In this document: one piece after another, positions 16,498 to 25,176 of the stretch
Position numbering within the stretch: position 1 is the first letter of the stretch
Layout of the letters: every line of letters starts with the position of its first letter
Assembly (NCBI GenBank): GCA_021776825.1
Contig: JAJFFG010000005.1
Coordinates: forward strand, 1 to 64,000
Length of the DNA stretch: 64,000 nucleotides
Direction of reading: 5' to 3'
Source of the DNA: Planctomycetota bacterium
GTDB taxonomy: Bacteria > Planctomycetota > JAJSAM01 > JAJVHW01
Notes under the pieces: model-generated
Databases searched by the model: none
What the model saw: the letters and a program-made list of their open reading frames with translations, nothing else
What the model was told of the DNA's origin: nothing
Position numbers and translations under genes: made by a program

Positions 16498-18216
16498 GTG
16501 TTCGCACGACACATACCCCTCCTTGCTGCGGCGACGCTCGCCGTGGTTCTCGTCGCTCCGGCGCGCGCCGATACGGAGCTGGCCGATCCGGCCGGCAACC
16601 TGAAGCTGACCGCACCCGGGAAGTGGCGAACCCACGAGACTGAGTTGGCGTTCTCGGCAACGGGCTTCCTCGGCGTCAAGCGCGCCGAGTTGTTCGCCGT
16701 CGTCTACGACGACGAGAAGGACGCCAACGGCGCCGCGAAGCGCTGGAAGGCCTGGCGTGAGAAGGACGGCGGAGGGCCCGTCTTCACGCACGACGACTCG
16801 GACGCGTTGCACTGGTCGGCGCACAGCGCCGAGCGAGGCACCGTCGACTATGTCCGGGCACTGGCGGGTGCCGATCGATCGGCGGTCGTCTGGGTGCGCC
16901 TCTCCGGAGCGCCGGGCGACGCTGCGGACGATTCGCGCAAACTGCTCGGTGCCGCGGTCCTGGCAGCGCCCGAGAAGGAACGGCCCGGCCCTGGTGGCGA
17001 GATGTTCGGCGGCGGGAAGGGCGACGAGACGGCGAAGCCCTCCGGCGTCACGCTCAAGGACCAGGACTTCCGCGTGGCGATCACGCTCCCCGCGGGCTTT
17101 ACCGTCCGCAAGGAGATCGAGCCGGACGGGCGGCGCGTGCTCTCGACCGTTGGGCCCGTCGGAAGCGACGAGCGAGCGTTCGTGGACGTCTACGCGCTGG
17201 ACTCGTTCCTGCGCGCCGATGCCGCCGGTCGGTGGTGGCAGATCTCTGAACTGCGCGGGTGGGACAAGGCGCCGGGCATCGAGGGCGATGCGATCTCGTT
17301 TCGCGTCGACCCGGCCGGCGAGCTCTGGTCGCGACACGTGCGCATCATCCACACGAAGGCCGGGGTCTACGGCTTGAAACTCGACATCGCGTCGCAGGCC
17401 GAGCAGGCCGCGACGAAGATGCTCGACGCACTTCTGCGCGACGGGATCGAAGTGTTGAAGGAGCGCCCCTCGCAGCCGTCTCCGATGCCCGGCACGAAGG
17501 CCGTCGAGGGCAACGGCGTGACGATGTTCGTGCCCAAGGCCGCGACGGACGGCGGTTCGATTCAGACGGCTGCCGAACGCGTCGACAAACTCATCGGGAC
17601 CTCGCTCGGACTCGAGCCGTTCGAGGAACGACGCGGGTTCGTTCACGTGCACCGTGACGCCCCCGCGCTGCAGGCGGCCCTCCGACCGATCGGAGCCGAG
17701 GCCGAGACGAATGCGTACTGGGATGTCGGGAGGGGCATCGTCCACACGCACTCCGGCGTGCTCAGCGACGACGCCGGCCAGGACCGGCTCTACGAGGAAC
17801 TGGCACGCGACGCCATCCATCGTCGCTTCGGCTTCCGACCACCGTGGTGGATCGAGCGCGGGCTCGCGCTGGTCGCCGCTGGTATGGCGCGCAACAACGG
17901 TCGCTCCGATCTCGCGCACCCGGGCTTGATCGACGGAGCGCGCAACGCCGCCGTCGGCAGCGTCGAATTCGAAGCCGCCCGCTGGTGGAGCGAGGACGAC
18001 AGCTCCGGCAACGACGAGCGTGACGCCGTCGTCTGGAGCTTCGCGTTCCTGTTTGCCCAGCGCGGGCCGCTGGCGAAGAAGTACGAAACTCCGTTCACGG
18101 AGTACATCACGCGCCTGCGCACGTACGCCGACGCGAACCAGGCTGGCAAGGCCTTCGACTTCGCTCGCGAGCGGGAGTACATCGACGATTGGAAGAAGTG
18201 GGTACGCAAACTCTGA
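16498..18216 (+). CDS. Secreted protein with C-terminal gluzincin-like domain
   Basis: 572 residues starting at a GTG that begins a clear signal peptide (VFARHIPLLAAATLAVVL, cleavage near APARAD). Two related beta-rich regions follow, each starting with a 'lttP-g' type strand. The C-terminal 200 residues resemble the substrate-binding helices of gluzincin peptidases (ELARDAIHRRFGFRPPWWIERGLA), but HExxH is not present, so peptidase activity is doubtful. Probably periplasmic. It lies 35 bp after the SGNH gene and may share its transcript. No firm family assignment. Confidence 0.75.
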   Translation: MFARHIPLLAAATLAVVLVAPARADTELADPAGNLKLTAPGKWRTHETELAFSATGFLGVKRAELFAVVYDDEKDANGAAKRWKAWREKDGGGPVFTHDDSDALHWSAHSAERGTVDYVRALAGADRSAVVWVRLSGAPGDAADDSRKLLGAAVLAAPEKERPGPGGEMFGGGKGDETAKPSGVTLKDQDFRVAITLPAGFTVRKEIEPDGRRVLSTVGPVGSDERAFVDVYALDSFLRADAAGRWWQISELRGWDKAPGIEGDAISFRVDPAGELWSRHVRIIHTKAGVYGLKLDIASQAEQAATKMLDALLRDGIEVLKERPSQPSPMPGTKAVEGNGVTMFVPKAATDGGSIQTAAERVDKLIGTSLGLEPFEERRGFVHVHRDAPALQAALRPIGAEAETNAYWDVGRGIVHTHSGVLSDDAGQDRLYEELARDAIHRRFGFRPPWWIERGLALVAAGMARNNGRSDLAHPGLIDGARNAAVGSVEFEAARWWSEDDSSGNDERDAVVWSFAFLFAQRGPLAKKYETPFTEYITRLRTYADANQAGKAFDFAREREYIDDWKKWVRKL

Positions 18217-18299
18217 CATAGAGAGATGGACACACGCTCGACGCTTCGCCGGCTCCGCCCGGACGCCGTGGCGCAGAGTGATAGAGTGACCATCTGAGC

Positions 18300-20666
18300 A
18301 TGCGCACTTCCCGCCTCGCCGCGAGCCTCGCGAGCGCCGCGGCCTTCGGGGTCGTGGCGTGCTTCGTGTGGACTGCGTCGACGCCGGGCGCCCCCGAGCC
18401 TGGCCCGAGCCTGGCGGAGATGGTGGCCCGAGGCCGGATTGCCCGACCGGCTGATCCCGTCCTCTCGGCCGAGCCCGCAGCGGCCGCCTCCGTCGCGGCC
18501 CCTGTACGAGTTGTTCCGGGTCGCTCGCTCGTCCTCACTCATCTGCCCGCCCGTGACGGGGCACCGGCCCAGATTGCACGCGATCTGCTGGCAGAGCACG
18601 GCGCCGCGCTCGGCGTGACCTCCGCACCGGGCTCGCTCACGCTGCACCGTGAGATCACGTCTCTCTCGGGCGTCCACGTGCGCTTCCGCCAGACGGTTGA
18701 CGGCGTCCCCGTCGTCGGGAGCGAGGTCAGCGCCCACGTGGCTCCGGACGGTCGTCCGCTGCTCCTGCGTGCGGACCTCTACCCGCTCCACGGCATCGCG
18801 GGGGAGCAGTTGGCGACGCTGCCTTGGATCGACGAGGCCGAGGCGCGCGGGGCGGCGGCGTCCTTCGTGACCGACGAGGAGTCCGATGCTCCCGCGCCGG
18901 ACATTCGGACCCCTCGGCTCGCCATCCTCCCCGAAGGACGCGATGGCCGACTCGTCTGGATCGTCGACACCGTGACGCCCGCCGAGTCCCTGCGCCTCTA
19001 CGTGGACGCCGTCGAGGGCGGGGTGGTCCGCTCCGAGAACAAGCGCGTGGCCGCCGACGGCGTCGCGCTGATCTTCGACCCCAACCCCGTGCACAGCGAG
19101 GGCGACTCGACCCTGCGTGATCAGAGCGACCGCGACTACGGCGCCGTCACGAACGCGCGCCAGCTCGTGACGCTGCGACGGCTCGACGGCACCGGCTTCC
19201 TGCGTGGCGATTGGGTCGATCTCCGCCGCTCGCCGGTCTCGACGTTCTCGTCCGAGCTCGATTGGTCGTTCGCCACGCGCAGCCACCACGCCTTCGAGCA
19301 GGTGATGTCCTACTACCACTGCGATCGCGTCCAGGAGCGGCTGCGCGGCCTCGGGATCCTGAACGTGAACGCGGAACGCCAGGACGTCAACGCCCACGCA
19401 TCGTCGGCGGACAACTCGTCCTACGACACCATCGACGACGTTCTGAAGTTCGGTGACGGCGGCGTCGACGACGCCGAAGACGCGGACATCATCGTGCACG
19501 AGTACGGGCACGCCATGCAGCACGACCAGGTCGACGACTACGGTCGGACGGGCGAGGGCGGCGCGATGGGCGAGGGGTTCTCGGACTTCCTGGCCGTGCT
19601 CATGCACGAGTCGGGACGACCGTTCTGGGACCCACTCTTCGGATCGTGGGATGCGGTGGGGCTCCCCGGCGCGAAGGACCCGCCGGCACTCCGGCGCGTG
19701 GACCGCGACAAGGTCTACCCGCGTGACTTCGTCGGCCAGGTGCACGGGGATGGCGAGATCTGGTCGCGCTTCCTCTGGGACGTGCGGCAGGCCATCGGCG
19801 CCGACGCCGCGCTGCAGCTCGTCGTCGAGCACCACTTCTTCCTCGGGCCGAACTCACGCTTCCGCGACGCCGTGGACTCCTTGCTCGCGACGAACGTGGC
19901 GCTGCGGGACGGACGCCACGACGCCTCGCTGCGCGCAGCCGCGAGTAACCGCGGCCTGCCGTTCAGCGTGCCGCCGGCACCGTTGCCGCCGGAAGACGCG
20001 TTCGACGACAACGACGTGCTCGGCGACGCGGCGGATCTCGGCGTGGGCGACCATCCGAACCTGCTGCTGGCCGACGACGACTGGTACCGCTTGGTCGTTC
20101 CGCCGTTCCGGCGAGTGCTGCTGCGCGCGCTGTTCGATCCGGTCTCACTCGATCTCGACCTGCGGGCGCACACGCCGGACGGCCGTCCTGCCGGGCGTTC
20201 TGATGGGGTGTCGGGAGTCGAGGAACTCGAGATCGCCGCCGGCGCAGCGGGCGTCGTCGTCCACGTGCGGTGCTTCCGCGCCGACGGACAGACCGATCCG
20301 GCCGCCTACGATCTGACGCTGGTGGAGACCGACCTGCCCGCGTTCGGACCGGAGCAGACCGTCGTGCGCACGCTCGAGGTTGGCGAGGGCTTCGCGTTCC
20401 GCGTCCCGGTGGAGCCGCAGAAGGTCGACGATGGCTCGCAGATGAAGCTGAAGAGCCGCCGGCTGAGCCGGGGTGCGAAGAACGACCTGCGCGTCTATCG
20501 GCCGAACGGCACCGAGGTGCTTGGCATTCTCGAGACGCGCAAGCGGCGTGGCGCCAAGGCGATCGTGACTCCGGACGAGCCTGGCGACTGGATCGTCGAG
20601 CTCGTGCCGCGCGACGACACCTCCGGCCGCTACAAGCTGAAGGTGAAGTTCAAGACGCCGCGCTAA
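18300..20666 (+). CDS. M36-like secreted metalloprotease with C-terminal pre-peptidase-type domains
   Basis: 788 residues. An N-terminal signal or anchor (about 5-25) is followed by an FTP-like propeptide (LSGVHVRFRQTVDGVPVVGSE). The catalytic domain carries the zinc motif HEYGH at residues 400-404 and the third ligand in GEGFSDF about 24 residues later. This is the layout of fungalysin/thermolysin-type endopeptidases made as zymogens. The C-terminal 270 residues contain two beta-sandwich regions like bacterial pre-peptidase C-terminal domains (DDWYRLVVPPFRRVLL). Predicted to digest protein outside the cell. Transcribed toward the convergent methyltransferase gene. Confidence 0.88.
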   Translation: MRTSRLAASLASAAAFGVVACFVWTASTPGAPEPGPSLAEMVARGRIARPADPVLSAEPAAAASVAAPVRVVPGRSLVLTHLPARDGAPAQIARDLLAEHGAALGVTSAPGSLTLHREITSLSGVHVRFRQTVDGVPVVGSEVSAHVAPDGRPLLLRADLYPLHGIAGEQLATLPWIDEAEARGAAASFVTDEESDAPAPDIRTPRLAILPEGRDGRLVWIVDTVTPAESLRLYVDAVEGGVVRSENKRVAADGVALIFDPNPVHSEGDSTLRDQSDRDYGAVTNARQLVTLRRLDGTGFLRGDWVDLRRSPVSTFSSELDWSFATRSHHAFEQVMSYYHCDRVQERLRGLGILNVNAERQDVNAHASSADNSSYDTIDDVLKFGDGGVDDAEDADIIVHEYGHAMQHDQVDDYGRTGEGGAMGEGFSDFLAVLMHESGRPFWDPLFGSWDAVGLPGAKDPPALRRVDRDKVYPRDFVGQVHGDGEIWSRFLWDVRQAIGADAALQLVVEHHFFLGPNSRFRDAVDSLLATNVALRDGRHDASLRAAASNRGLPFSVPPAPLPPEDAFDDNDVLGDAADLGVGDHPNLLLADDDWYRLVVPPFRRVLLRALFDPVSLDLDLRAHTPDGRPAGRSDGVSGVEELEIAAGAAGVVVHVRCFRADGQTDPAAYDLTLVETDLPAFGPEQTVVRTLEVGEGFAFRVPVEPQKVDDGSQMKLKSRRLSRGAKNDLRVYRPNGTEVLGILETRKRRGAKAIVTPDEPGDWIVELVPRDDTSGRYKLKVKFKTPR

Positions 20667-20697
20667 CCCGCGCTAACCGGGCTAACCAGAGCTAACT
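20663..20697. repeat. Short GCTAACC tandem repeat between convergent genes
   Basis: Four spaced units of CTAAC fill the 15-bp gap and stop codons between the metalloprotease (TAA at 20664-20666) and the convergent methyltransferase (TAG at 20682-20684). It supplies stops on both strands. No hairpin is apparent. Confidence 0.4.
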
Positions 20698-21212
20698 CGG
20701 GCGTCGAAGCCGTCGCCATCGACTGCGATGCCCTCGATCGCGAGCAGCGCACGCTTCCACGGATGGCCTCCGCCGAAGCCTCCAAGGCGGCCACCGGCCG
20801 CCACCACGCGGTGTCACGGGACGACGATGGAGACGGGGTTCGCCCCTACGGCGCCGCCGACGGCGCGCGCGCCGCCGGGGCTCCCGGCCGCGCGGGCAAG
20901 TTCGCCGTACGTCACGAGCCCGCCGAACGGGACATCGCACAACGCGGTGAGCACGCGCCGCGCGAAGGGCGTGGCAAGACGGAGGTCCACCGGGACGTCG
21001 AACGAACGCACGGAGCCGTCGAGGTACCCGCGCAGCGTCTGCGCGATGGCGTGGTGGTCGTTGCGCTTCACGGAGACGCTCTCCGAGAACCGGGCGACAT
21101 CGCGCGTGTAGCCGACGTCTCCGAACGAGAGAACGGCGAGCCCGGTCTCCGTCACGGCGCCGAGAAGAGGACCGACCGGGCCGTCCACGCGGAATGTCGT
21201 CAGCGCGATCAC
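20682..21212 (-). CDS. ogt: O6-methylguanine-DNA methyltransferase with in-frame TGA at the catalytic cysteine (candidate selenoprotein)
   Basis: Read through one TGA (20814-20816), the frame gives 176 residues with the full Ogt/MGMT layout. An N-terminal domain is followed by the helix-turn-helix region TPFARRVLTALCDVPFGG, VTYGELARAAG and the Asn hinge in AVGANPVSIVVP. The family's PCHRV then reads P-TGA-HRV, with TGA at residue 133, followed by GGRLGGFGGGHPWKRALL and a normal C-terminal end. The only defect is the codon of the alkyl-accepting cysteine. A 7-bp GC hairpin starts 11 bases after the TGA. Either selenocysteine is inserted here or the gene is inactivated at its key residue; the Trp of alkyltransferase-like proteins (TGG) is another possible ancestor. 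The GTG start overlaps the upstream stop by four bases. Confidence 0.75.
20786..20802 (-). promoter_or_regulatory. SECIS-like hairpin downstream of the in-frame TGA
   Basis: On the coding strand GGCGGCC-GGT-GGCCGCC forms a perfect 7-bp GC stem with a three-base loop starting with G. Eighteen bases separate the TGA from the loop. From memory of the bacterial SECIS consensus (loop 3-14 bases with a G among the first two, 16-37 bases from the UGA), it fits, though the loop is at the small limit. The same bases encode the normal AAGGRL segment of the protein, so a chance GC hairpin is possible. Confidence 0.4.
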
Positions 21213-22447
21213 CGCTCGATCCTCCGGTGCCGGTACGGCTGCTCGAGGATCAGGACTCCGAGCGCCGTGGCGAACACGCGGCCGCCCGTCTGCCGCTCGT
21301 AGGTGCCCTTCGGATCCCACGACCCCGTCGCGCACCCCCGCTTCTCCTGGTGACCGACGAGCGCGCTCTTCGCCTTGCCGTACCAGCCGCTCCAGGACGT
21401 GCCGCCGGCCTGGAACGTGGCGACCGTGCCGTACCACCACTGGTACATCGACAGGTTGCCGATCTGAACGGGCACCTTGCCGCGCCCCGGCACGTTGACG
21501 TCCCGGAACGAGATCTTCCACGAAGGCTTCTGCTTCGCAATCAGGCTCATGTTCGCCCGATGGGCAGGCGTGGAGAGGCCGACACCGAGCAGGTGCCGGA
21601 TCGCGGCACCGCAGTGTGCGTTCGACGAGGTGGGGGTGTAGCCGTACCGCCGCCCCTCCTTCATGTACGCGAGGCGGCCCTTCTTCACCTCGAGCGTCGC
21701 CAGGAACTTCTCGACTCCCGGGGCCAGGTCAGCGGGGAGTTCGACGCCGGCGTCGCGGGCCGTGACGAGGGCCTGGACGGCGAGCGCGGTGAACGGAATG
21801 TCCGATCCCGGTCGGTACGGCGCGGCGTAGCCCCACGCTCCGTCCGCCTGCCGACGCCCGAGCAGAGCCCTGGCGCCACTCTCCGCATCGTCCTGCCAGC
21901 GGCCCTTCCGTTCCAGAGCCTCAGCCTCGGCGAAGCACTGCGTCGCGAGGGCGAGGCCCCACGTGCCGCCCGCACCACGCAGCCGCTCGAGCGCCGCTTC
22001 GACAAGCGCACCGTGTGGGTCGTCGTCCGCGCCGGGCAGGTGTCCGCGTCCCAGGAACGCCAGCGTCGCGACGGCGGTGATCGCGTCGTCGAATGGGCAG
22101 GGCATGTCCTCGCCGTGCTGGCCCTTGCCGATGCCCGTGCAGGCCGTGCCCTCGGCGCACTGGTCCGCGAAACCGTCGGCGTCCCAGCCGCCGTCCTCGC
22201 CGACGTGGCGCGCCAGCCAGTCGAGACCGGCCGTGACCGCCCGCTCGGTCGCGGCGTTCCCTCCGCCCTTTTGCAGCGCCTTCGTCCGAGCTTCGTCGAG
22301 GCGGGGGCCGACCAAGCGCGGCGCCGGAAGTGTCGGCACCTCAGGCGGGGCCGGACCGTCGGTGGTTTCGTCTTCTGCGGAGAGTGGAGGCAGCGACGAC
22401 CACGCGAGCGCGAGAAGGGCGGCAGCGATCACCGTGTGACGGAGCAC
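21209..22447 (-). CDS. Secreted prenyltransferase/squalene-cyclase-like repeat protein
   Basis: 412 residues with a signal peptide (about 1-24) and alpha/alpha-toroid repeats of the squalene-oxidase-repeat type: AVTAGLDWLARHVGEDGGWD, then AITAVATLAFLG, then RRQADGAWGYAAP. Catalytic DxDD or QW motifs of true cyclases are not evident and the protein is exported. A structural or ligand-binding role is therefore more likely than terpene cyclisation; proteins of this kind are common in Planctomycetota. It starts at GTG 22447, lies 26 bp downstream of the phosphatase-like/glycosyltransferase gene, and is translationally coupled to the methyltransferase gene. Confidence 0.82.
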   Translation of the reverse strand: MLRHTVIAAALLALAWSSLPPLSAEDETTDGPAPPEVPTLPAPRLVGPRLDEARTKALQKGGGNAATERAVTAGLDWLARHVGEDGGWDADGFADQCAEGTACTGIGKGQHGEDMPCPFDDAITAVATLAFLGRGHLPGADDDPHGALVEAALERLRGAGGTWGLALATQCFAEAEALERKGRWQDDAESGARALLGRRQADGAWGYAAPYRPGSDIPFTALAVQALVTARDAGVELPADLAPGVEKFLATLEVKKGRLAYMKEGRRYGYTPTSSNAHCGAAIRHLLGVGLSTPAHRANMSLIAKQKPSWKISFRDVNVPGRGKVPVQIGNLSMYQWWYGTVATFQAGGTSWSGWYGKAKSALVGHQEKRGCATGSWDPKGTYERQTGGRVFATALGVLILEQPYRHRRIER

Positions 22448-22473
22448 CCCGACAGCCTACAGGCGGCTCGCGC

Positions 22474-24642
22474 CTACGGGCGCGTGTAGAGGTGACACGT
22501 GCTCTGGAAGGGGAGGTACTGCTCCCACTTCGTCGCGACGTAGTCGGCGCTCCGCTGGAAGTCGCGCCGGAACGCGTCGGTGCGGCGGCCGTCGATCTTG
22601 TGGCTCTGCTCGGAGCGCTCGATCAGCGTGCCGTCGGGCCGCACCAGTTTGTGGATCACGGGCGCGTCGATCACGTACGAGCGTCGGCCGGCGGCCCGCG
22701 CAGTCATGCAGAGGTCGGCGCCGTAGCAGTGGAACCCCGGGAGCTCCGCGTCGAAGTCGACGTCGTGGGAGGCGCGGACGCCGAGCCACAGCTCGTCGAG
22801 CACCTGAACCTCCAGGGGCAACCCGGCCCGCGGCGGCTTGTGGTACTTGTGCGGATCGCTCCAGTGCCCGACGTTCGGCGGCTCGCTGTCGCCCTCCGGG
22901 AGCGCTCGCCCGGCCGCACCGATGACCCCCCAGTCCGGATCGCGCTCCTCGAGGTCGCGGAGTGCGCGGAAGAGTCGGTCCTCCCAGTCCGGCGGGAACA
23001 GCACGTCCTGGTGGACGTAGAAGCGGAGGTCGTGCTGCGCTCGACGGGCGGCATCCCAGTACAGCCGTGAGATCGAGTCGCACGCACGGTTCGCGCGGTT
23101 CTCCACGAACAGCCACTGGTGGCCGCCGTGCTCGTAGCAGTCCGAGGCCAACACGTGGCGCCGCAGCTCCACGGGATCGTCGACGGCGACGATGAACGTG
23201 ATGGGCTCTCGCTCGGCGATCTCCTCGAAGCGGCGGTGCCGCTCGACCGGGGGCAGTCGGCGCCGCGAGCGGATGGAGCGGGCGCGACGCTCGTACCCCT
23301 CGGCCGCCCGGAGCAGGCGCGCCTCGTCGGAATCCGAGCGGAGTCCGCGCCACGCTGCACGCACGGCGCCCTCGTCGCGCTCCGGCCGGCGCACCGGTCC
23401 GTGGGCTCCTCGCGCGAGATTCACCCGCTCGAATGGATCGAGCTCCAGGTCGTACTCTTCGGACCAGGTCTGGCGTCCCAACCGCAGGTCGATGCGCTTC
23501 CGCGGCCAGTTCACGGTGGCGCGGCTCTTGAGTTCGTGCGTCTTGTACTCATAGCGCCGGAGGCGCTCCGCGACGTCGTTCGTGGGCAGGTAGAGGTAGC
23601 CGAGGTCCTCGGCGATGAGCTCGCGCTGTGCAGGCAGGCGCCGCAGGTCGTGCCCCGTCAACTCGCCGGGATCGACGCCGGCGAGCCCCAGCAGGGTCGG
23701 GACGACGTCCAGGACACTGCACGGAGTGTCGACCACCGTGCCGGGTGCGGGTGCGTCAGGTGTGTCGGGCGGCAGGACGACGACGAGCGGAACGTGCAGC
23801 AGATCCTGGTGCAGGCGACCGCAGTGGTGCACGCGCGCAGCGGGGCCATCGAAGCCCTCGCCGTGATCGCTGACCACGATGACCGCTGTCGTCGAGAGAT
23901 CCACGTTGGCCAGAACGGCGCGCAGCCGACGATCGGTCTCGGCGATGCAGCCGTCGTACTTCGCCTCGAGGGCCGCCGCGAGGGCGTCGTCGTCGAGGTC
24001 CCCCGGAGGCTCGCGCCAGATCCACGGGCCGTCGCGAAAGCGATGCACGGACGGCGGTAGGGGCGCCCCGAGGAAGCGCTCCACGTCCAGACACCAGGGC
24101 TGATCCTCGTCGTAGTCGTGGACGAGGTTCGTGTGGAGCATGGCGAACCACGGCCGATCGTCGCTCGGGCGCTCCGCGACCCAGTCCTCGAACGCGGCGA
24201 ACGGCCCGTCCTTGTCCTGCTTGTGGAACCACCGATACGTCTCGAAACCCTCCTGCCACCCGAAGTGCTTCCAGACCTCTGGCCGGCGTTCGAAGCCGAG
24301 GGCGTCGAGCGTCTCCGCCGAGAGATCGTCCGGGACGAGGTTGCCGTTGTTCGCGATGCCGACGGTGGCCCAGTCCGGGCTGAGTAGCGCCGAGATCTTC
24401 GGCACGCGGAAGCGATGGTCGTGATGGATGAGGCCGTGGCTGCTGGGGAGGTGCCCGGTCACGATCGACGCGCACGCCGGGAGCGTCCATCCGCAGGTGG
24501 TGAGGCACCGCGTGTACCGGACGCCGCGAGCGGCCAACTCGTCGAGGAATGGCGTCTCGGCGCCGGCGTGTCCGTTCGCGCCCACGCGATCGAAACGCAG
24601 GTCGTCGACGATGACGAGCAGTAGGTTGGGTGGGCGGGCCAT
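22474..24642 (-). CDS. Sulfatase-like/alkaline-phosphatase-superfamily protein fused to a glycosyltransferase-like domain
   Basis: 722 residues. Residues 1-430 form a sulfatase-type fold: PNLLLVIVDDLRFDRVG with metal-binding Asp pair, and VSDHGEGFDG later. The nucleophile position reads WTLPACASIVTG, so the C/S-x-P-x-R sulfatase signature is replaced by T-x-P-x-C; formylglycine formation is unlikely, and a Thr-dependent phosphotransferase or hydrolase is possible. Residues about 480-722 (ITFIVAVDDPVELRRHVL, FYVHQDVLFP) resemble the Glyco_tranf_2_5 type of GT2-like domain. The fusion suggests modification of a surface glycan. A GAGGTG sequence six bases before the ATG at 24642 supports this start over a GTG nine bases earlier. 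Confidence 0.82.
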   Translation of the reverse strand: MARPPNLLLVIVDDLRFDRVGANGHAGAETPFLDELAARGVRYTRCLTTCGWTLPACASIVTGHLPSSHGLIHHDHRFRVPKISALLSPDWATVGIANNGNLVPDDLSAETLDALGFERRPEVWKHFGWQEGFETYRWFHKQDKDGPFAAFEDWVAERPSDDRPWFAMLHTNLVHDYDEDQPWCLDVERFLGAPLPPSVHRFRDGPWIWREPPGDLDDDALAAALEAKYDGCIAETDRRLRAVLANVDLSTTAVIVVSDHGEGFDGPAARVHHCGRLHQDLLHVPLVVVLPPDTPDAPAPGTVVDTPCSVLDVVPTLLGLAGVDPGELTGHDLRRLPAQRELIAEDLGYLYLPTNDVAERLRRYEYKTHELKSRATVNWPRKRIDLRLGRQTWSEEYDLELDPFERVNLARGAHGPVRRPERDEGAVRAAWRGLRSDSDEARLLRAAEGYERRARSIRSRRRLPPVERHRRFEEIAEREPITFIVAVDDPVELRRHVLASDCYEHGGHQWLFVENRANRACDSISRLYWDAARRAQHDLRFYVHQDVLFPPDWEDRLFRALRDLEERDPDWGVIGAAGRALPEGDSEPPNVGHWSDPHKYHKPPRAGLPLEVQVLDELWLGVRASHDVDFDAELPGFHCYGADLCMTARAAGRRSYVIDAPVIHKLVRPDGTLIERSEQSHKIDGRRTDAFRRDFQRSADYVATKWEQYLPFQSTCHLYTRP

Positions 24643-24690
24643 CGCCCTCACCTCACCGCGCCGGCGCGCGGAACGCCAGCCGAGAATCAG

Positions 24691-24718
24691 ACCGCCCCGC
24701 GCCGAAGCGCGGGGCGGT
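24691..24718. terminator. Perfect 12-bp GC hairpin
   Basis: ACCGCCCCGCGC pairs perfectly with GCGCGGGGCGGT around a CGAA loop. No T tract follows on the minus strand. It lies downstream of the minus-strand gene ending at 24877 and upstream of the gene starting at 24642, so it could end the former transcript or act in the leader of the latter. The rest of the 24643-24876 gap shows nothing else. Confidence 0.5.
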
Positions 24719-24876
24719 GGGGCATGCCGGGGGAGCTGCGCGTTGGGGTGGGAAGGAAGGGAGAGGAGGCAACAGCTTTACGCGTGGGTCGCAACCCCGG
24801 CACCTTCACAACCGTCCGGAGGCCTCGGGCATTCCCGATGCAGCCTCCCCAACGCGGCCCCGCGAGTGGTATCGAG

Positions 24877-25176
24877 TTACCGCTCGTCCTTCGGCTTGAG
24901 GCCACGACCGGCCAGCATCTTCCGCACGCGCACTTTGCGCTCCTCGGGGGTCATCGTCGCCCACGGGTTCTTGCGGGGCTTCGAACTCTTCCTCCGAGGC
25001 TTCGGCTCGTCGGCCGACGCGGCTCCGCGAGTCGCGGGGCTCCGGCCACCGACGAGGGCGCGGACATCGGCGAGCGCCTGCTCCCGACCCTCGGCGCGGG
25101 CCGTCTCGACCAGCTTCTCCATGCGCTGCTGCAGATCTCTGAGCAGCGCGTCTGTGTTGTTCGCAATACGAGGCAT
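24877..25176 (-). CDS. Small basic coiled-coil protein, possibly DNA-binding
   Basis: 99 residues. The N-terminal half is a predicted amphipathic helix (ALLRDLQQRMEKLVETARAE). A lysine/arginine-rich linker (KPRRKSSKPRK) follows, then the C-terminal motif NPWATMTPEERKVRVRKMLA. The organisation (oligomerising helix, basic hinge, compact tail) recalls small nucleoid-associated proteins, but I do not recognise the family. The ATG at 25176 is chosen because AAGGAAAG precedes it at normal spacing; an upstream ATG would add 28 atypical residues. It is monocistronic and divergent from the zinc-finger/sigma pair. Confidence 0.7.
   Translation of the reverse strand: MPRIANNTDALLRDLQQRMEKLVETARAEGREQALADVRALVGGRSPATRGAASADEPKPRRKSSKPRKNPWATMTPEERKVRVRKMLAGRGLKPKDER

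Noticed and set aside
20838-20860. GCCGTAGGGGCGAACCCC in the methyltransferase gene, similar to the hairpin repeats of block B
   Set aside because: It encodes the normal AVGANP segment of the family, so the resemblance is likely coincidence; insertion would have disturbed the protein.
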